Shown here in pieces: positions 1 through 7,525 of a DNA stretch of 12,604 bases. Position numbers and translations under genes: made by a program. The notes beneath the pieces are model-generated. The model had not been told where the DNA came from, did no database searches, and worked only from the letters and a program-made list of their open reading frames with translations. Every line of letters begins with the position of its first letter. Within the stretch, counting starts at the first letter, position 1. The DNA comes from Haemophilus sp. GTDB lineage: Bacteria; Pseudomonadota; Gammaproteobacteria; Enterobacterales; Pasteurellaceae. The stretch covers positions 1 through 12,604 of the forward strand of contig JAHZCF010000029.1 of assembly GCA_019423005.1 (NCBI GenBank), written 5' to 3'.

Positions 1-733
1 TTTGTGTAATACACAAAATGATCCTGAAAAAATTAAAAACCACGTCGAAATGCTTACCAAAAAACGCGTAGATGGTTTATTGGTAATGTGTTCTGAATAC
101 ACACAACATTCACTCGATGTACTTTCTAGTTTCTCGTCTGTTCCAATGGTGGTAATGGATTGGGGGCCAAATACAGATACCGATATCATTGAAGATAACA
201 GTTTTACGGGTGGTTACCTTGCCACTAAACATTTAATTGATTGTGGTCATAAAGAGATCGGTCTTATTGCAGGTGAATTAGATAAAACGACTGCAAGAAC
301 GCGTTATGAAGGTTTTGTGAAAGCCATGAATGAAGCCAATCTACCAATCCATGAAAATTGGATTATGGAAGGTTTCTTCGAGCCTGAAGACGGTTATGAG
401 TGTATGAATAAAATTCTCGTACAAGATAACCTGCCTACTGCCGTATTCTGTTGTAATGATGTGATGGCATTAGGGGCAATTTCTGCTATTACGGAAAAAG
501 GTTTGCGCGTACCTGATGATATCTCGATTATTGGCTATGATAATATTCACTCATCACGTTTCTATGCACCGCCACTCACCACGATTCACCAATCGAAATC
601 TCGTCTAGGTGCACAAGCGGTTAATCTTTTATTTGAGCGTATTGCGAATAAAGATAACGAGAATCACGAAAAACACCGAATTGCGATCCATCCTGAACTC
701 GTCATTCGCAAATCTGTTCGCGACCTTAAATAA
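1..733 (+). CDS. purR: PurR, purine repressor (LacI family), 3' part
   Basis: About 243 C-terminal residues of a LacI-family repressor are visible; the frame is open at the left edge, so the helix-turn-helix and hinge (roughly 95 residues in E. coli PurR) lie outside. The visible part is the periplasmic-binding-protein-like effector domain. PurR-like blocks include KRVDGLLVMCSEY, PMVVMDWG, WIMEGFFEPEDGY, PTAVFCCNDVMALGA, GLRVPDDISIIGYDN and PPLTTIHQ. In the family this domain binds hypoxanthine or guanine as corepressors, and the dimer then binds pur operators to shut off purine synthesis. The reading frame is intact to its TAA stop and is followed at once by an uptake-signal terminator. The apparent first codon TTG near the edge is internal, not a start. 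CytR or RbsR are less likely because the VMDWG and GYDN blocks follow PurR closely. Confidence 0.93.
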   Translation, partial: LCNTQNDPEKIKNHVEMLTKKRVDGLLVMCSEYTQHSLDVLSSFSSVPMVVMDWGPNTDTDIIEDNSFTGGYLATKHLIDCGHKEIGLIAGELDKTTARTRYEGFVKAMNEANLPIHENWIMEGFFEPEDGYECMNKILVQDNLPTAVFCCNDVMALGAISAITEKGLRVPDDISIIGYDNIHSSRFYAPPLTTIHQSKSRLGAQAVNLLFERIANKDNENHEKHRIAIHPELVIRKSVRDLK

Positions 734-747
734 ACATTAAATTTTTT

Positions 748-791
748 GACCGCACTTTGAATTTTATCTAAAAAAGTGCGGTCATTTTTTT
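748..791 (+). terminator. Terminator of purR built from two inverted uptake signals
   Basis: An 11-bp perfect inverted repeat, GACCGCACTTT at 748-758 and AAAGTGCGGTC at 773-783, is separated by 14 bases and followed by a T-tract (785-791). Each arm contains one 9-bp uptake-signal core (749-757 on the minus strand, 774-782 on the plus strand). Inverted uptake-signal pairs acting as rho-independent terminators are well known in Haemophilus. It should stop purR transcription before ppc. Confidence 0.9.
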
Positions 792-808
792 ACTTATTTT
801 CAGCTTTT

Positions 809-870
809 TTGATTTAATACAAGTTTTCGACGTATAGCATTTGATCCCAATACATATTTTTGATTATATC
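809..870 (+). promoter_or_regulatory. Possible ppc promoter region (two weak candidates)
   Basis: Because purR ends in a terminator, ppc needs its own promoter between about 792 and 905. Two sigma70-like pairs can be read: TTGATT (809-814) with TATAGC (833-838), spacer 18; and TTGATC (841-846) with TATATC (865-870), spacer 18. Each hexamer matches consensus at only four positions in AT-rich DNA, so neither is convincing. The rest of the 172-base gap shows no gene. Confidence 0.3.
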
Positions 871-905
871 TCTCCTGGTTTTATTTTTTCTTTATCGGAG
901 TTTAT

Positions 906-3545
906 ATGACTGATGAGTATCGCACTCTCCGCCATAATATTAATATGTTAGGGCGTTTTCTTGGAGAAACCATCAATGATGCACAAGGCGAAGACATTCT
1001 TACCTTGATTGAAAATGTTCGCCAATTGTCCAAACAATCTCGAGCGGGCGATAGCCAAGCACGTAGAACATTGTTGGATACCCTTTCCACCATTTCAAAT
1101 GAAAACATTATTCCCGTTGCGCGAGCATTCAGCCACTTTCTTAATTTGACGAATATCGCTGAACAATACCAAACGGTCTCTCGCCAACATAAAGATTTAC
1201 AATCTTCTAATCGTTCATTAAGTGCTTTATTTCAACGTTTAAAAGCACAAAATGCCTCAAAAGAAGAGGTTTACAAAACCGTTGAAAACTTGCTTATTGA
1301 GCTTGTATTAACGGCACACCCAACTGAAACCACGCGTCGTTCTTTAGTCCATAAACACGTCGAGATCAATAAATGCTTAAGCAAATTAGAGCACGATGAT
1401 TTGACGCCTAAAGAACGCAGCATTATTGAACGCCTGTTGCTTCGTTTAATTGCTGAAGCTTGGCATACTAATGAAATCCGTACTGTTCGCCCTACCCCAT
1501 TCGATGAAGCAAAATGGGGCTTTGCCATGATTGAAAATAGCCTATGGCAAGGGGTACCGGAATTCTTACGTCAACTAAATGAACACGCTCGTGAATTCTT
1601 AGGCTACGATTTACCTGTGGGCTTACGTCCTGTCAGAATTTCTTCTTGGATGGGTGGTGACCGTGATGGTAACCCATTTGTTACTTCAAAAATTACTCAA
1701 CAAGTACTCTATCTTGCTCGTTGGAAAGCGGCGGATTTATTCTTAAATGACATCAAATCCCTTGCCGATGAATTATCCATGGTGAAATGCACACCAGAAT
1801 TTACCGCAAAATATGGTGAACATTTAGAGCCTTATCGTTTTGTAGTCAAAGAACTTCGTTCGAAACTTATCGCGACCCTTGATTACTTTGATGATTGCAT
1901 GGCAAATCGTCCTCCACGCGTAAGCCAAGCGGATATCATCATGGAAGATAATCAACTTTGGGAACCACTCTATGATTGCTATCAATCATTAATGGCGTGT
2001 GGCATGCGGATTGTTGCCAATGGATCTTTATTAGATATTTTGCATCGCATTCGCTGTTTTGGGGTTACCCTTTCACAAATGGATATTCGTCAAGAAAGCA
2101 CGCGTCATACGGATGCTATCGCAGAAATTACCCGTTATCTTGGTATTGGCGATTATGCACAATGGAGCGAAGCTGAGAAACAATCTTTCTTAGTGCGTGA
2201 ATTAAATTCTCGCCGTCCATTAATTCCAACCCATTGGGAGCCGTCTGCAGAAACCCAAGAAATTTTAGAGACTTGTAAAGTCATTGCTCAACAAAAACAA
2301 GGCGTGATTGCTTGCTATATTATTTCCATGGCAAGAAGTGCCTCTGACGTGCTTGCTGTGCATTTATTATTAAAAGAAGCAGGTGTACCTTATCACATTC
2401 CTGTTGTGCCACTTTTTGAAACCTTAGATGACTTAGATGCTTCTGAAGGTGTCATGCGTCAATTGTTTAATATTGGTTGGTATCGTGGTGTGATTAACAA
2501 TCACCAAATGGTGATGATTGGTTATTCTGACTCAGCTAAAGATGCGGGAATGATGGCAGCTTCATGGGCACAATATCGTGCACAAGAAGCATTAGTCAAC
2601 TTAACCGAAGAACTAGGTATTGAGCTCACTTTATTCCATGGTCGTGGTGGTACAATCGGTCGAGGTGGTGCACCTGCACATGCGGCATTACTTTCTCAGC
2701 CACCGCGCTCACTTAAAAATGGTTTACGTGTGACTGAACAAGGGGAAATGATCCGCTTTAAACTTGGTTTACACGAAGTTGCGGTTGAAACCTTTGATCT
2801 TTACGCGAGCGCGATTTTAGAAGCAAACTTACTCCCACCGCCAGAACCTAAAGCAGAATGGCGTACCGTCATGGATGAGCTTTCCGCTACTTCATGTGAC
2901 ATTTACCGTAGTGTTGTTCGTGGTGATAAAGACTTCGTGCCTTATTTCCGCAGTGCCACACCGGAACAAGAACTGTCTAAACTACCACTTGGCTCTCGCC
3001 CTGCAAAACGTAATCCAAATGGTGGCGTGGAAAGCTTGCGTGCCATTCCATGGATTTTTGCTTGGATGCAAAACCGCTTAATGCTACCAGCATGGCTTGG
3101 TGCGGGTGCGGCAATTCAAAAAATTGTAGATGAAGGCAAAGGTCATATTATTGAAGAAATGTGTAAAGCTTGGCCATTCTTCTCTACTCGTGTGGGGATG
3201 TTAGAAATGGTGTTCAGTAAAACCGATACTTGGCTTTCTGAGCAATATGATCATAACTTGGTGAAAAAAGAGCTTTGGTACTTAGGTGAAAATCTGCGTA
3301 ATCAACTCAATGCAGATATTAAAACTGTGCTTTCGCTTTCTCACAAAGATGAATTAATGGCGGACTTACCGTGGATCGCGGATTCTATTGCATTACGTAA
3401 TGTTTATACGGATCCGCTCAATCTCCTTCAAGTGGAATTGCTCCGTCGTTTCCGTGAATCACCTGAAAACCCAAGCCCTGATGTCGAACAAGCCTTGATG
3501 ATTACCATCACTGGTATTGCAGCAGGTATGCGAAATACGGGCTAG
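906..3545 (+). CDS. ppc: Phosphoenolpyruvate carboxylase
   Basis: Complete 879-residue Ppc (E. coli 883). It converts phosphoenolpyruvate plus bicarbonate to oxaloacetate and phosphate in the cytoplasm, refilling the TCA cycle. Catalytic blocks are intact: VLTAHPTETTRRS with the active-site histidine at residue 138, the same number as in E. coli; SSWMGGDRDGNPFVT; MIGYSDSAKDAGMMAASWAQ; the glycine/arginine loop FHGRGGTIGRGGAP; and LRVTEQGEMIRFKLG. The C-terminus GMRNTG is the usual ending, which contributes to the allosteric aspartate site in this family. The ATG is preceded by CGGAG at 896-900, five bases away, and the N-terminus aligns with E. coli Ppc. It is single-gene in layout, with terminators on both sides. 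No full uptake signal lies inside its 2.6 kb, although both flanks carry pairs. Confidence 0.98.
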   Translation: MTDEYRTLRHNINMLGRFLGETINDAQGEDILTLIENVRQLSKQSRAGDSQARRTLLDTLSTISNENIIPVARAFSHFLNLTNIAEQYQTVSRQHKDLQSSNRSLSALFQRLKAQNASKEEVYKTVENLLIELVLTAHPTETTRRSLVHKHVEINKCLSKLEHDDLTPKERSIIERLLLRLIAEAWHTNEIRTVRPTPFDEAKWGFAMIENSLWQGVPEFLRQLNEHAREFLGYDLPVGLRPVRISSWMGGDRDGNPFVTSKITQQVLYLARWKAADLFLNDIKSLADELSMVKCTPEFTAKYGEHLEPYRFVVKELRSKLIATLDYFDDCMANRPPRVSQADIIMEDNQLWEPLYDCYQSLMACGMRIVANGSLLDILHRIRCFGVTLSQMDIRQESTRHTDAIAEITRYLGIGDYAQWSEAEKQSFLVRELNSRRPLIPTHWEPSAETQEILETCKVIAQQKQGVIACYIISMARSASDVLAVHLLLKEAGVPYHIPVVPLFETLDDLDASEGVMRQLFNIGWYRGVINNHQMVMIGYSDSAKDAGMMAASWAQYRAQEALVNLTEELGIELTLFHGRGGTIGRGGAPAHAALLSQPPRSLKNGLRVTEQGEMIRFKLGLHEVAVETFDLYASAILEANLLPPPEPKAEWRTVMDELSATSCDIYRSVVRGDKDFVPYFRSATPEQELSKLPLGSRPAKRNPNGGVESLRAIPWIFAWMQNRLMLPAWLGAGAAIQKIVDEGKGHIIEEMCKAWPFFSTRVGMLEMVFSKTDTWLSEQYDHNLVKKELWYLGENLRNQLNADIKTVLSLSHKDELMADLPWIADSIALRNVYTDPLNLLQVELLRRFRESPENPSPDVEQALMITITGIAAGMRNTG

Positions 3546-3562
3546 TTACAACAAATATAAAT

Positions 3563-3607
3563 AAGTGCGGTCAAAAACAACGATGAATTTGACCGCACTT
3601 TTTGTTT
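3563..3607 (+). terminator. Terminator of ppc built from two inverted uptake signals
   Basis: A 13-bp perfect inverted repeat, AAGTGCGGTCAAA at 3563-3575 and TTTGACCGCACTT at 3588-3600, has a 12-base loop and runs into a T-rich tail from 3599. Uptake-signal cores are at 3563-3571 (+) and 3592-3600 (-). It ends 59 bases before the next ATG, so the next gene is probably transcribed separately or by read-through. Confidence 0.9.
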
Positions 3608-3658
3608 TGTGTTTCTTGCGGTATCATACGCGCAATTGACTTAATGAAGGAAAACCCA

Positions 3659-3982
3659 ATGACAACTGATATTCAAAAACTTGATCCCGATGCAGCGATT
3701 GATCTTGCTTATGATATTTTCTTAGAAATGGCGGGCGAAAATCTCGATCCGGCTGATATTATGCTATTCAATCTACAATTTGAAGATCGTGGTGCGGTCG
3801 AGTTTGTCGAAACTGCCGATGATTGGGAACAAGAAATTGGGGTATTAATCGATCCTGAGGCTTTTGCTGAAGTGTGGGTAGGATTAGTGAATGAGAAAGA
3901 TGAAATGGATGATGTGTTTGCGAAATTCTTAATTTCACACCGAGAAGAAGATCGTGAATTTCACGTTATTTGGAAAAAATAG
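3659..3982 (+). CDS. yciU: DUF440/UPF0263 acidic protein, putative double-stranded DNA mimic (HI1450/YciU family)
   Basis: Encodes 107 residues beginning MTTDIQKLDPDAA. I recognise it as the family of H. influenzae HI1450 and E. coli YciU. HI1450, whose structure is known, was proposed to mimic DNA through its surface charge and to bind the histone-like protein HU. The sequence agrees: by my count 29 of 107 residues are Asp or Glu and only 8 are Lys or Arg. Signature stretches are IFLEMAGENLDPADI, ETADDWEQEIGVLIDPE and the C-terminal REEDREFHVIWKK. I chose the ATG at 3659 because AAGGA (3647-3651) lies seven bases upstream and the start matches the family; the open frame extends 19 codons further into the ppc terminator but without conservation. 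Function in the cell is inferred from the family only. Confidence 0.9.
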   Translation: MTTDIQKLDPDAAIDLAYDIFLEMAGENLDPADIMLFNLQFEDRGAVEFVETADDWEQEIGVLIDPEAFAEVWVGLVNEKDEMDDVFAKFLISHREEDREFHVIWKK

Positions 3983-4014
3983 CGACGCTTCTCCCTTATA
4001 TCAATTTACAAACT

Positions 4015-4048
4015 AAAACCGGTTTAATTTAACATTAAACCGGTTTTT
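4015..4048. terminator. Bidirectional terminator between the DUF440 gene and hypE
   Basis: A 14-bp perfect inverted repeat (AAAACCGGTTTAAT at 4015-4028, complementary to 4034-4047) has a five-base loop. On the plus strand it ends in TTTTT (4044-4048), a good terminator for the small upstream gene. It begins only three bases after the hypE stop, so it also closes the hyp block on the minus strand, where the following U-tract is weaker. Confidence 0.85.
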
Positions 4049-4050
4049 GC

Positions 4051-5064
4051 TTAACAGATTCGCGGTAAAGGTTCGTTGCGTGGTAAGTCTAATAAACGAC
4101 TTTGACCGAAAAGACCAACTGCTCGAACTTTGCCATCAGTGGTCACTTCACCAATTACGGCTGCGTTTTCACCTAATGGATGGCTACGAAGTGCGGTTAG
4201 AATTTCAGCTGTTTTTTCTTTATCTGCCACAATTACCAATTTGCCTTCATTAGCAAAATTTAATGCATCCAAACCGAGTAATTCGCAAATACCACGTACT
4301 TCCTGACGAATTGGTAATACCGTTTCATCAATTTGAATCCCTACTTTCTGTGCCTGTGCAAATTCATGAAGTACTGCATTCACACCACCACGGGTCGCAT
4401 CGCGTACAGCTTTCACCCCTTCAATTGGACGAATGCAATCAATGAGCGGTGCAAGCACAGCACTATCACTGCGTAAATCCGTTTGAATACCAAGATTTTC
4501 CCGTAAATTCAAAATGGTTGCACCATGATCACCTAAAGTACCACTGACAATAATCTGATCACCTGGTTGAATACGATGCACGCCCCAGTCGAGTCCATTT
4601 GGTATCACACCAATACCGGCTGTATTGATAAACACTTTATCTATCGCGCCTTTTTGTACTACTTTGGTATCACCGGTTACCACTTGAATACCGGCTGACT
4701 GGCAGGCTTTTGCCATAGACTGGATCAATTTTTTTAAAGTTTCTAGTGGTAAGCCTTCCTCCAAAATAAACCCACAGGATAAATATTTTGGGACGGCACC
4801 GCATACCGCTACATCGTTAGCGGTACCACATACAGCGAGTTTACCAATGTCGCCACCAGGGAAAAAAATCGGATCAATCACAAAGCTATCGGTAGAAAAT
4901 GACAATGTTCCACCTAAAGCATTTAACTCTTGTAAAGCAATACGAGCCTGATCTTCGCCCTGTGAAAGTATCGGGTTATCAAATGCCTCGATAAAATAAT
5001 CGCGGATCAACTCTTGCATTGTGGCACCACCATTTCCGTGTGCCATTGTAATAAAATCAGTCAT
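4051..5064 (-). CDS. hypE: HypE, carbamoyl dehydratase of [NiFe]-hydrogenase maturation
   Basis: HypE dehydrates the thiocarbamate on its C-terminal cysteine to a thiocyanate, the source of the cyanide ligands of the hydrogenase iron. This 337-residue protein is complete and ends in the diagnostic PRIC, with the acceptor cysteine as last residue. Other family blocks are AHGNGGATMQELI near the N-terminus, STDSFVIDPIFFPGGDIGKL, CGTANDVAVCGA, VTGDTKVVQKGA, SGTLGDHGATILNLRE, RDATRGGVNAVLHEFA and GLDALNFANEGKLV (PurM/ThiL-type ATP-binding fold). I placed the start at the ATG four bases after the hypD stop. An in-frame ATG at 5100 would add 12 residues and overlap hypD, but family N-termini begin just before AHG. 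Its ribosome site (GGGA) is weak, suggesting coupling to hypD translation. One uptake signal lies inside. Confidence 0.96.
   Translation of the reverse strand: MTDFITMAHGNGGATMQELIRDYFIEAFDNPILSQGEDQARIALQELNALGGTLSFSTDSFVIDPIFFPGGDIGKLAVCGTANDVAVCGAVPKYLSCGFILEEGLPLETLKKLIQSMAKACQSAGIQVVTGDTKVVQKGAIDKVFINTAGIGVIPNGLDWGVHRIQPGDQIIVSGTLGDHGATILNLRENLGIQTDLRSDSAVLAPLIDCIRPIEGVKAVRDATRGGVNAVLHEFAQAQKVGIQIDETVLPIRQEVRGICELLGLDALNFANEGKLVIVADKEKTAEILTALRSHPLGENAAVIGEVTTDGKVRAVGLFGQSRLLDLPRNEPLPRIC
4189..4197 (+). repeat. Uptake signal core inside hypE
   Basis: Exact AAGTGCGGT. On the coding strand it reads ACC GCA CTT, giving Thr-Ala-Leu in LTALRS of HypE. Confidence 0.9.
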
Positions 5065-5068
5065 TGTT

Positions 5069-6181
5069 TTATTCCCGTCTATATTGATAATAGGCCGCAC
5101 ATGCCCCTTCGGAAGATACCATCAATGCACCATAGGCATTGTCAGGATTACATTTTTTAGCAAATAATGGGCAATCCGCTGGCTTACATTTTCCGATTAA
5201 TACATCGCCGCAGCGAGAATCAGGATCATCGGCAACTTGATGTGGCTGACAAGCAAAATGCGCTTCTGCATCAAAGCATTGATAATCATCTGTCAGTTCT
5301 ACGCCTGATTCTGCAATTTCGCCTAATCCACGCCATTCGCTGCTGGCTTTCAAGCGGAACACTTCGCTGATTGCCTGTTGCGCCAACACATTACCATGCT
5401 GGTGCACAATGCGTTTATACTGATTTTCCACTTCACTGCGTTTTTCAACAATCTGTGTCACCAACATTAAAATTGCTTGTAGGATATCTAAAGGCTCAAA
5501 ACCGGTGATCACAAAAGGCTTATGATAGGTGTCACACAATTCCTGATAAGGTTCAGAACCAATCACCATGCTAACATGACCTGGTGCAAGGAAGCCGTCA
5601 ATTTTGACTTGTCCTTGTGACAATAAGCTGTGTAATGTCGGAATGATGGTAATATTTTGGCATACCACAAAAAAGTTTTTTACCTGCTGTTTTTTAGCTT
5701 GTTGCAAGGTAATTGCGGCACTCGGCATAGTTGTTTCAAAACCGAGTGAAAAGAACACCACTTTTTTGTCTGGATTATTCAATGCGATATTCAACGCATC
5801 AAGTGGTGAATAAACAATACGAACATCCGCGCCCTGTGCTTTGGCTTCTAATAATGAACCTAAACGTCCACGTACTCGCATGGCATCACCGAAAGTACAG
5901 AAAATTACTTCGGGGCGACGAGCAATCTCAATACATACATCAATTCGCCCCATCGGTAATACACACACAGGGCAGCCTGGACCGTGAATAAATTCAATAC
6001 TTTTGGGTAATAAACGATCCAGCCCAAATTTAAAAATGGTATGAGTATGTCCGCCACAGACCTCCATCAGATATAACGGATTTTCTGGCGTAAAGTGCGG
6101 TTGGTTTTCCATTACTTTTTGTAGTCGCTGTAACAAACTTTTAGCCAGTTCAGGATCACGAAATTCATCAACAAACTGCAT
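5069..6181 (-). CDS. hypD: HypD, [NiFe]-hydrogenase Fe(CN)2CO assembly scaffold
   Basis: HypD is the iron-sulfur protein that, together with HypC, holds the iron atom while cyanide and carbon monoxide ligands are attached. This 370-residue copy is full length. It has MEVCGGHTHTIF (Cys42), HGPGCPVCVLPMGRID (Cys70, Cys73), FCTFGDAMRVRG, FFSLGFETTMP, LAPGHVSMVIG and FVITGFEPLDIL. The C-terminal cysteine set (Cys324, 332, 337, 344, 361 in RCGDVLIGKCKPADCPLFAKKC and SSEGACAAY) belongs to the [4Fe-4S] cluster domain of the family. The start has AGGAG close upstream. It begins nine bases after the hypB stop, exactly where hypC would normally sit, and hypE follows four bases after its stop. One uptake signal lies near its 5' end. 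Confidence 0.97.
   Translation of the reverse strand: MQFVDEFRDPELAKSLLQRLQKVMENQPHFTPENPLYLMEVCGGHTHTIFKFGLDRLLPKSIEFIHGPGCPVCVLPMGRIDVCIEIARRPEVIFCTFGDAMRVRGRLGSLLEAKAQGADVRIVYSPLDALNIALNNPDKKVVFFSLGFETTMPSAAITLQQAKKQQVKNFFVVCQNITIIPTLHSLLSQGQVKIDGFLAPGHVSMVIGSEPYQELCDTYHKPFVITGFEPLDILQAILMLVTQIVEKRSEVENQYKRIVHQHGNVLAQQAISEVFRLKASSEWRGLGEIAESGVELTDDYQCFDAEAHFACQPHQVADDPDSRCGDVLIGKCKPADCPLFAKKCNPDNAYGALMVSSEGACAAYYQYRRE
6093..6101 (+). repeat. Uptake signal core inside hypD
   Basis: Exact AAGTGCGGT; the coding strand reads it as part of NQPHFT near the HypD N-terminus. Confidence 0.9.
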
Positions 6182-6190
6182 TTGATGCTC

Positions 6191-6997
6191 CTATCGTTCT
6201 TGCGCTTTTAACCAGTCTAGCCATTGCTGTAACCCTTCTCCACTTTGAGAAGACAACTGGATAACCTCAATTGTTGGATTCACTTGTTTCGCATAAGCAA
6301 TACATTTTTCCACATCGAAATTTAAGTACGGCAGTAAATCTACTTTGTTTAAAATCATTAATTTCGAAGCCGCAAACATATGTGGATATTTCAGCGGTTT
6401 ATCTTCGCCTTCTGTCACGGATAAGATCACCACTTTAGCATGCTCGCCTAAATCAAACTCTGATGGGCAGACTAGGTTTCCGACATTTTCAATAAACATC
6501 AGACTATTTTCCTGTGGCTGCAATTTCACCAATGCATTGCCAATCATTTGTGCATCTAAGTGACAACCTTTACCTGTATTGACTTGAATCGCTGGCACCC
6601 CCGTTTGACGAATACGATCCGCATCGTTTTCTGTTTGCTGATCCCCTTCGATCACATAACAAGGATAGTCATTTTTTAATGCGTTTAATGTGGTCGTCAA
6701 TAAGGTTGTTTTGCCTGAGCCAGGACTTGAAACAAGATTAAGCGCTAAAATATGCTGATTTGCGAAAAAGCGACGATTCATATCGGCTAACTGGTTATTC
6801 GCACCGAGAATATCTTGTTCTACTTTCAGTAATCGTTGTTGCGTTTCTTCTTGTTGCGGCGTGTCTGGCATGCGGAAGGAGGAGTGAGAAAAATTAGGTA
6901 GTTTTGTCGCATGTTGTGCGTTGGAATCATTATGAACATGCGGTAATTCACCGATTCTGACTTGGTCTGGATGGCCACAGCCACAGGTTGTACACAT
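6191..6997 (-). CDS. hypB: HypB, GTPase for nickel insertion into hydrogenase
   Basis: HypB uses GTP to drive nickel delivery to the hydrogenase large subunit, working with HypA. The 268-residue protein starts MCTTCGCG, the N-terminal CxxCxC high-affinity nickel site (Cys2, 5, 7). A linker with scattered histidines (9, 20, 22, 29, 38) follows, without the long poly-His run of some HypB proteins. The G domain has the P-loop SSPGSGKTT (90-98), EGDQQTENDADRI, TGKGCHLDA (142-149), ENVGNLVCP (170-178) and NKVDL (217-221). Cys145, His146 and Cys177 match in spacing the second metal site of E. coli HypB (Cys166, His167, Cys198). GAGGTGA lies just upstream of the ATG. Unusually, hypA is 186 bases away instead of adjacent. 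Confidence 0.97.
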   Translation of the reverse strand: MCTTCGCGHPDQVRIGELPHVHNDSNAQHATKLPNFSHSSFRMPDTPQQEETQQRLLKVEQDILGANNQLADMNRRFFANQHILALNLVSSPGSGKTTLLTTTLNALKNDYPCYVIEGDQQTENDADRIRQTGVPAIQVNTGKGCHLDAQMIGNALVKLQPQENSLMFIENVGNLVCPSEFDLGEHAKVVILSVTEGEDKPLKYPHMFAASKLMILNKVDLLPYLNFDVEKCIAYAKQVNPTIEVIQLSSQSGEGLQQWLDWLKAQER

Positions 6998-7183
6998 AAG
7001 TCACCTCAATAATTTTTCGTTTATTCTGTAAATACTTAGAATCTATGGTAATTCACATGCGTTAGAATACCATATTCTCTATCTTAAATATATTCTTTGA
7101 AGAGAGATAAATACATACTATCAAGTAGTTAGCGTATTTTATATTCAAAAGATCAGGTTAAATTTGCCAATTTAGACGTCTTG
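6998..7183 (-). promoter_or_regulatory. Non-coding hypA-hypB gap with an imperfect hairpin, possible hypB leader
   Basis: This 186-base AT-rich stretch holds no plausible gene on either strand; the longest ATG frame I found on the hyp strand is ten codons. It contains an imperfect dyad at 7039-7077: the arms pair GAAT/ATTC, ATGGTA/TACCAT and TTC/GAA with one- and two-base bulges around a loop of about ten bases. The dyad lies about 42 bases upstream of the hypB start. A second, weaker symmetric patch (TCTCT ... AGAGA) is at 7076-7107. It may hold a promoter and operator for hypBDE, or processing or leader structure. No clear -35/-10 pair stands out. Confidence 0.35.
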
Positions 7184-7525
7184 CTATTTTACGGCAATTT
7201 CTTTCACTCTAAATTCGGTGCCACTTCGACGTTGTAAACATGCACTGTGACAATGTGGACAGCAATCTTGATAGGCTTCAATCTCAACTTCCTTTTGACA
7301 TTGCCAGCACCATGCAATCGCAGGTAAATGAATAAAATGTAACTGACAGTTTTCAGCAACGGTATCTTTTCGCATAATTTCAAAGCAAAATTCTACCGCA
7401 CTTTGCTCGACACAAGACAGCGCCCCAATTTCTAGCCAAATATCTGTCACTTCATGGATTTCATGCTTTTTCTTTTGTTGATCAATAATTTCCATAATAT
7501 TCTGACAGAGAGACATCTCATGCAT
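7184..7525 (-). CDS. hypA: HypA, nickel metallochaperone for hydrogenase
   Basis: HypA binds Ni(II) and hands it, with HypB, to the hydrogenase precursor. The 113-residue length is typical. The start MHEMSL carries the nickel-binding His2 that must follow the initiator methionine. The zinc-binding loop has two CxxC pairs, CWQC (Cys73, Cys76) and CPHC (Cys89, Cys92). LEIGALSCVE and AVEFCFE are family-typical helices and strands. A strong ribosome site, AAGGAGA, precedes the ATG. It is the second gene of the minus-strand block, 136 bases after nimR and 186 bases before hypB. The paralogue HybF is similar and cannot be excluded by sequence alone, but the hypBDE neighbours favour HypA. One uptake signal lies inside. 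Confidence 0.95.
   Translation of the reverse strand: MHEMSLCQNIMEIIDQQKKKHEIHEVTDIWLEIGALSCVEQSAVEFCFEIMRKDTVAENCQLHFIHLPAIAWCWQCQKEVEIEAYQDCCPHCHSACLQRRSGTEFRVKEIAVK
7395..7403 (-). repeat. Uptake signal core inside hypA
   Basis: ACCGCACTT on the plus strand, so AAGTGCGGT on the coding strand, where it encodes part of QSAVEF. Confidence 0.9.

Noticed and set aside
613..621. ACAAGCGGT, the uptake-signal core of the Actinobacillus pleuropneumoniae type, inside purR
   Set aside because: It is a single copy read as ordinary codons (Ala-Gln-Ala-Val), while eleven copies of the Haemophilus-type core are present; chance is enough to explain it.
3602..3658. 19-codon upstream extension of the DUF440 gene
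   Set aside because: It starts in the tail of the ppc terminator, has no ribosome site and is not part of the known family N-terminus.
5065..5100. Alternative hypE start at 5100 overlapping hypD
   Set aside because: It would add 12 residues not found in HypE proteins; the ATG at 5064 lies four bases after the hypD stop and gives the usual N-terminus.
7113..7135. Half of an FNR-like site (TTGAT on the minus strand) in the hypA-hypB gap
   Set aside because: The second half does not match ATCAA at the required four-base spacing.
6998..7183. A small gene such as hypC hidden in the hypA-hypB gap
   Set aside because: On the hyp strand only very short frames occur, the longest I found being ten codons, and none resembles HypC.
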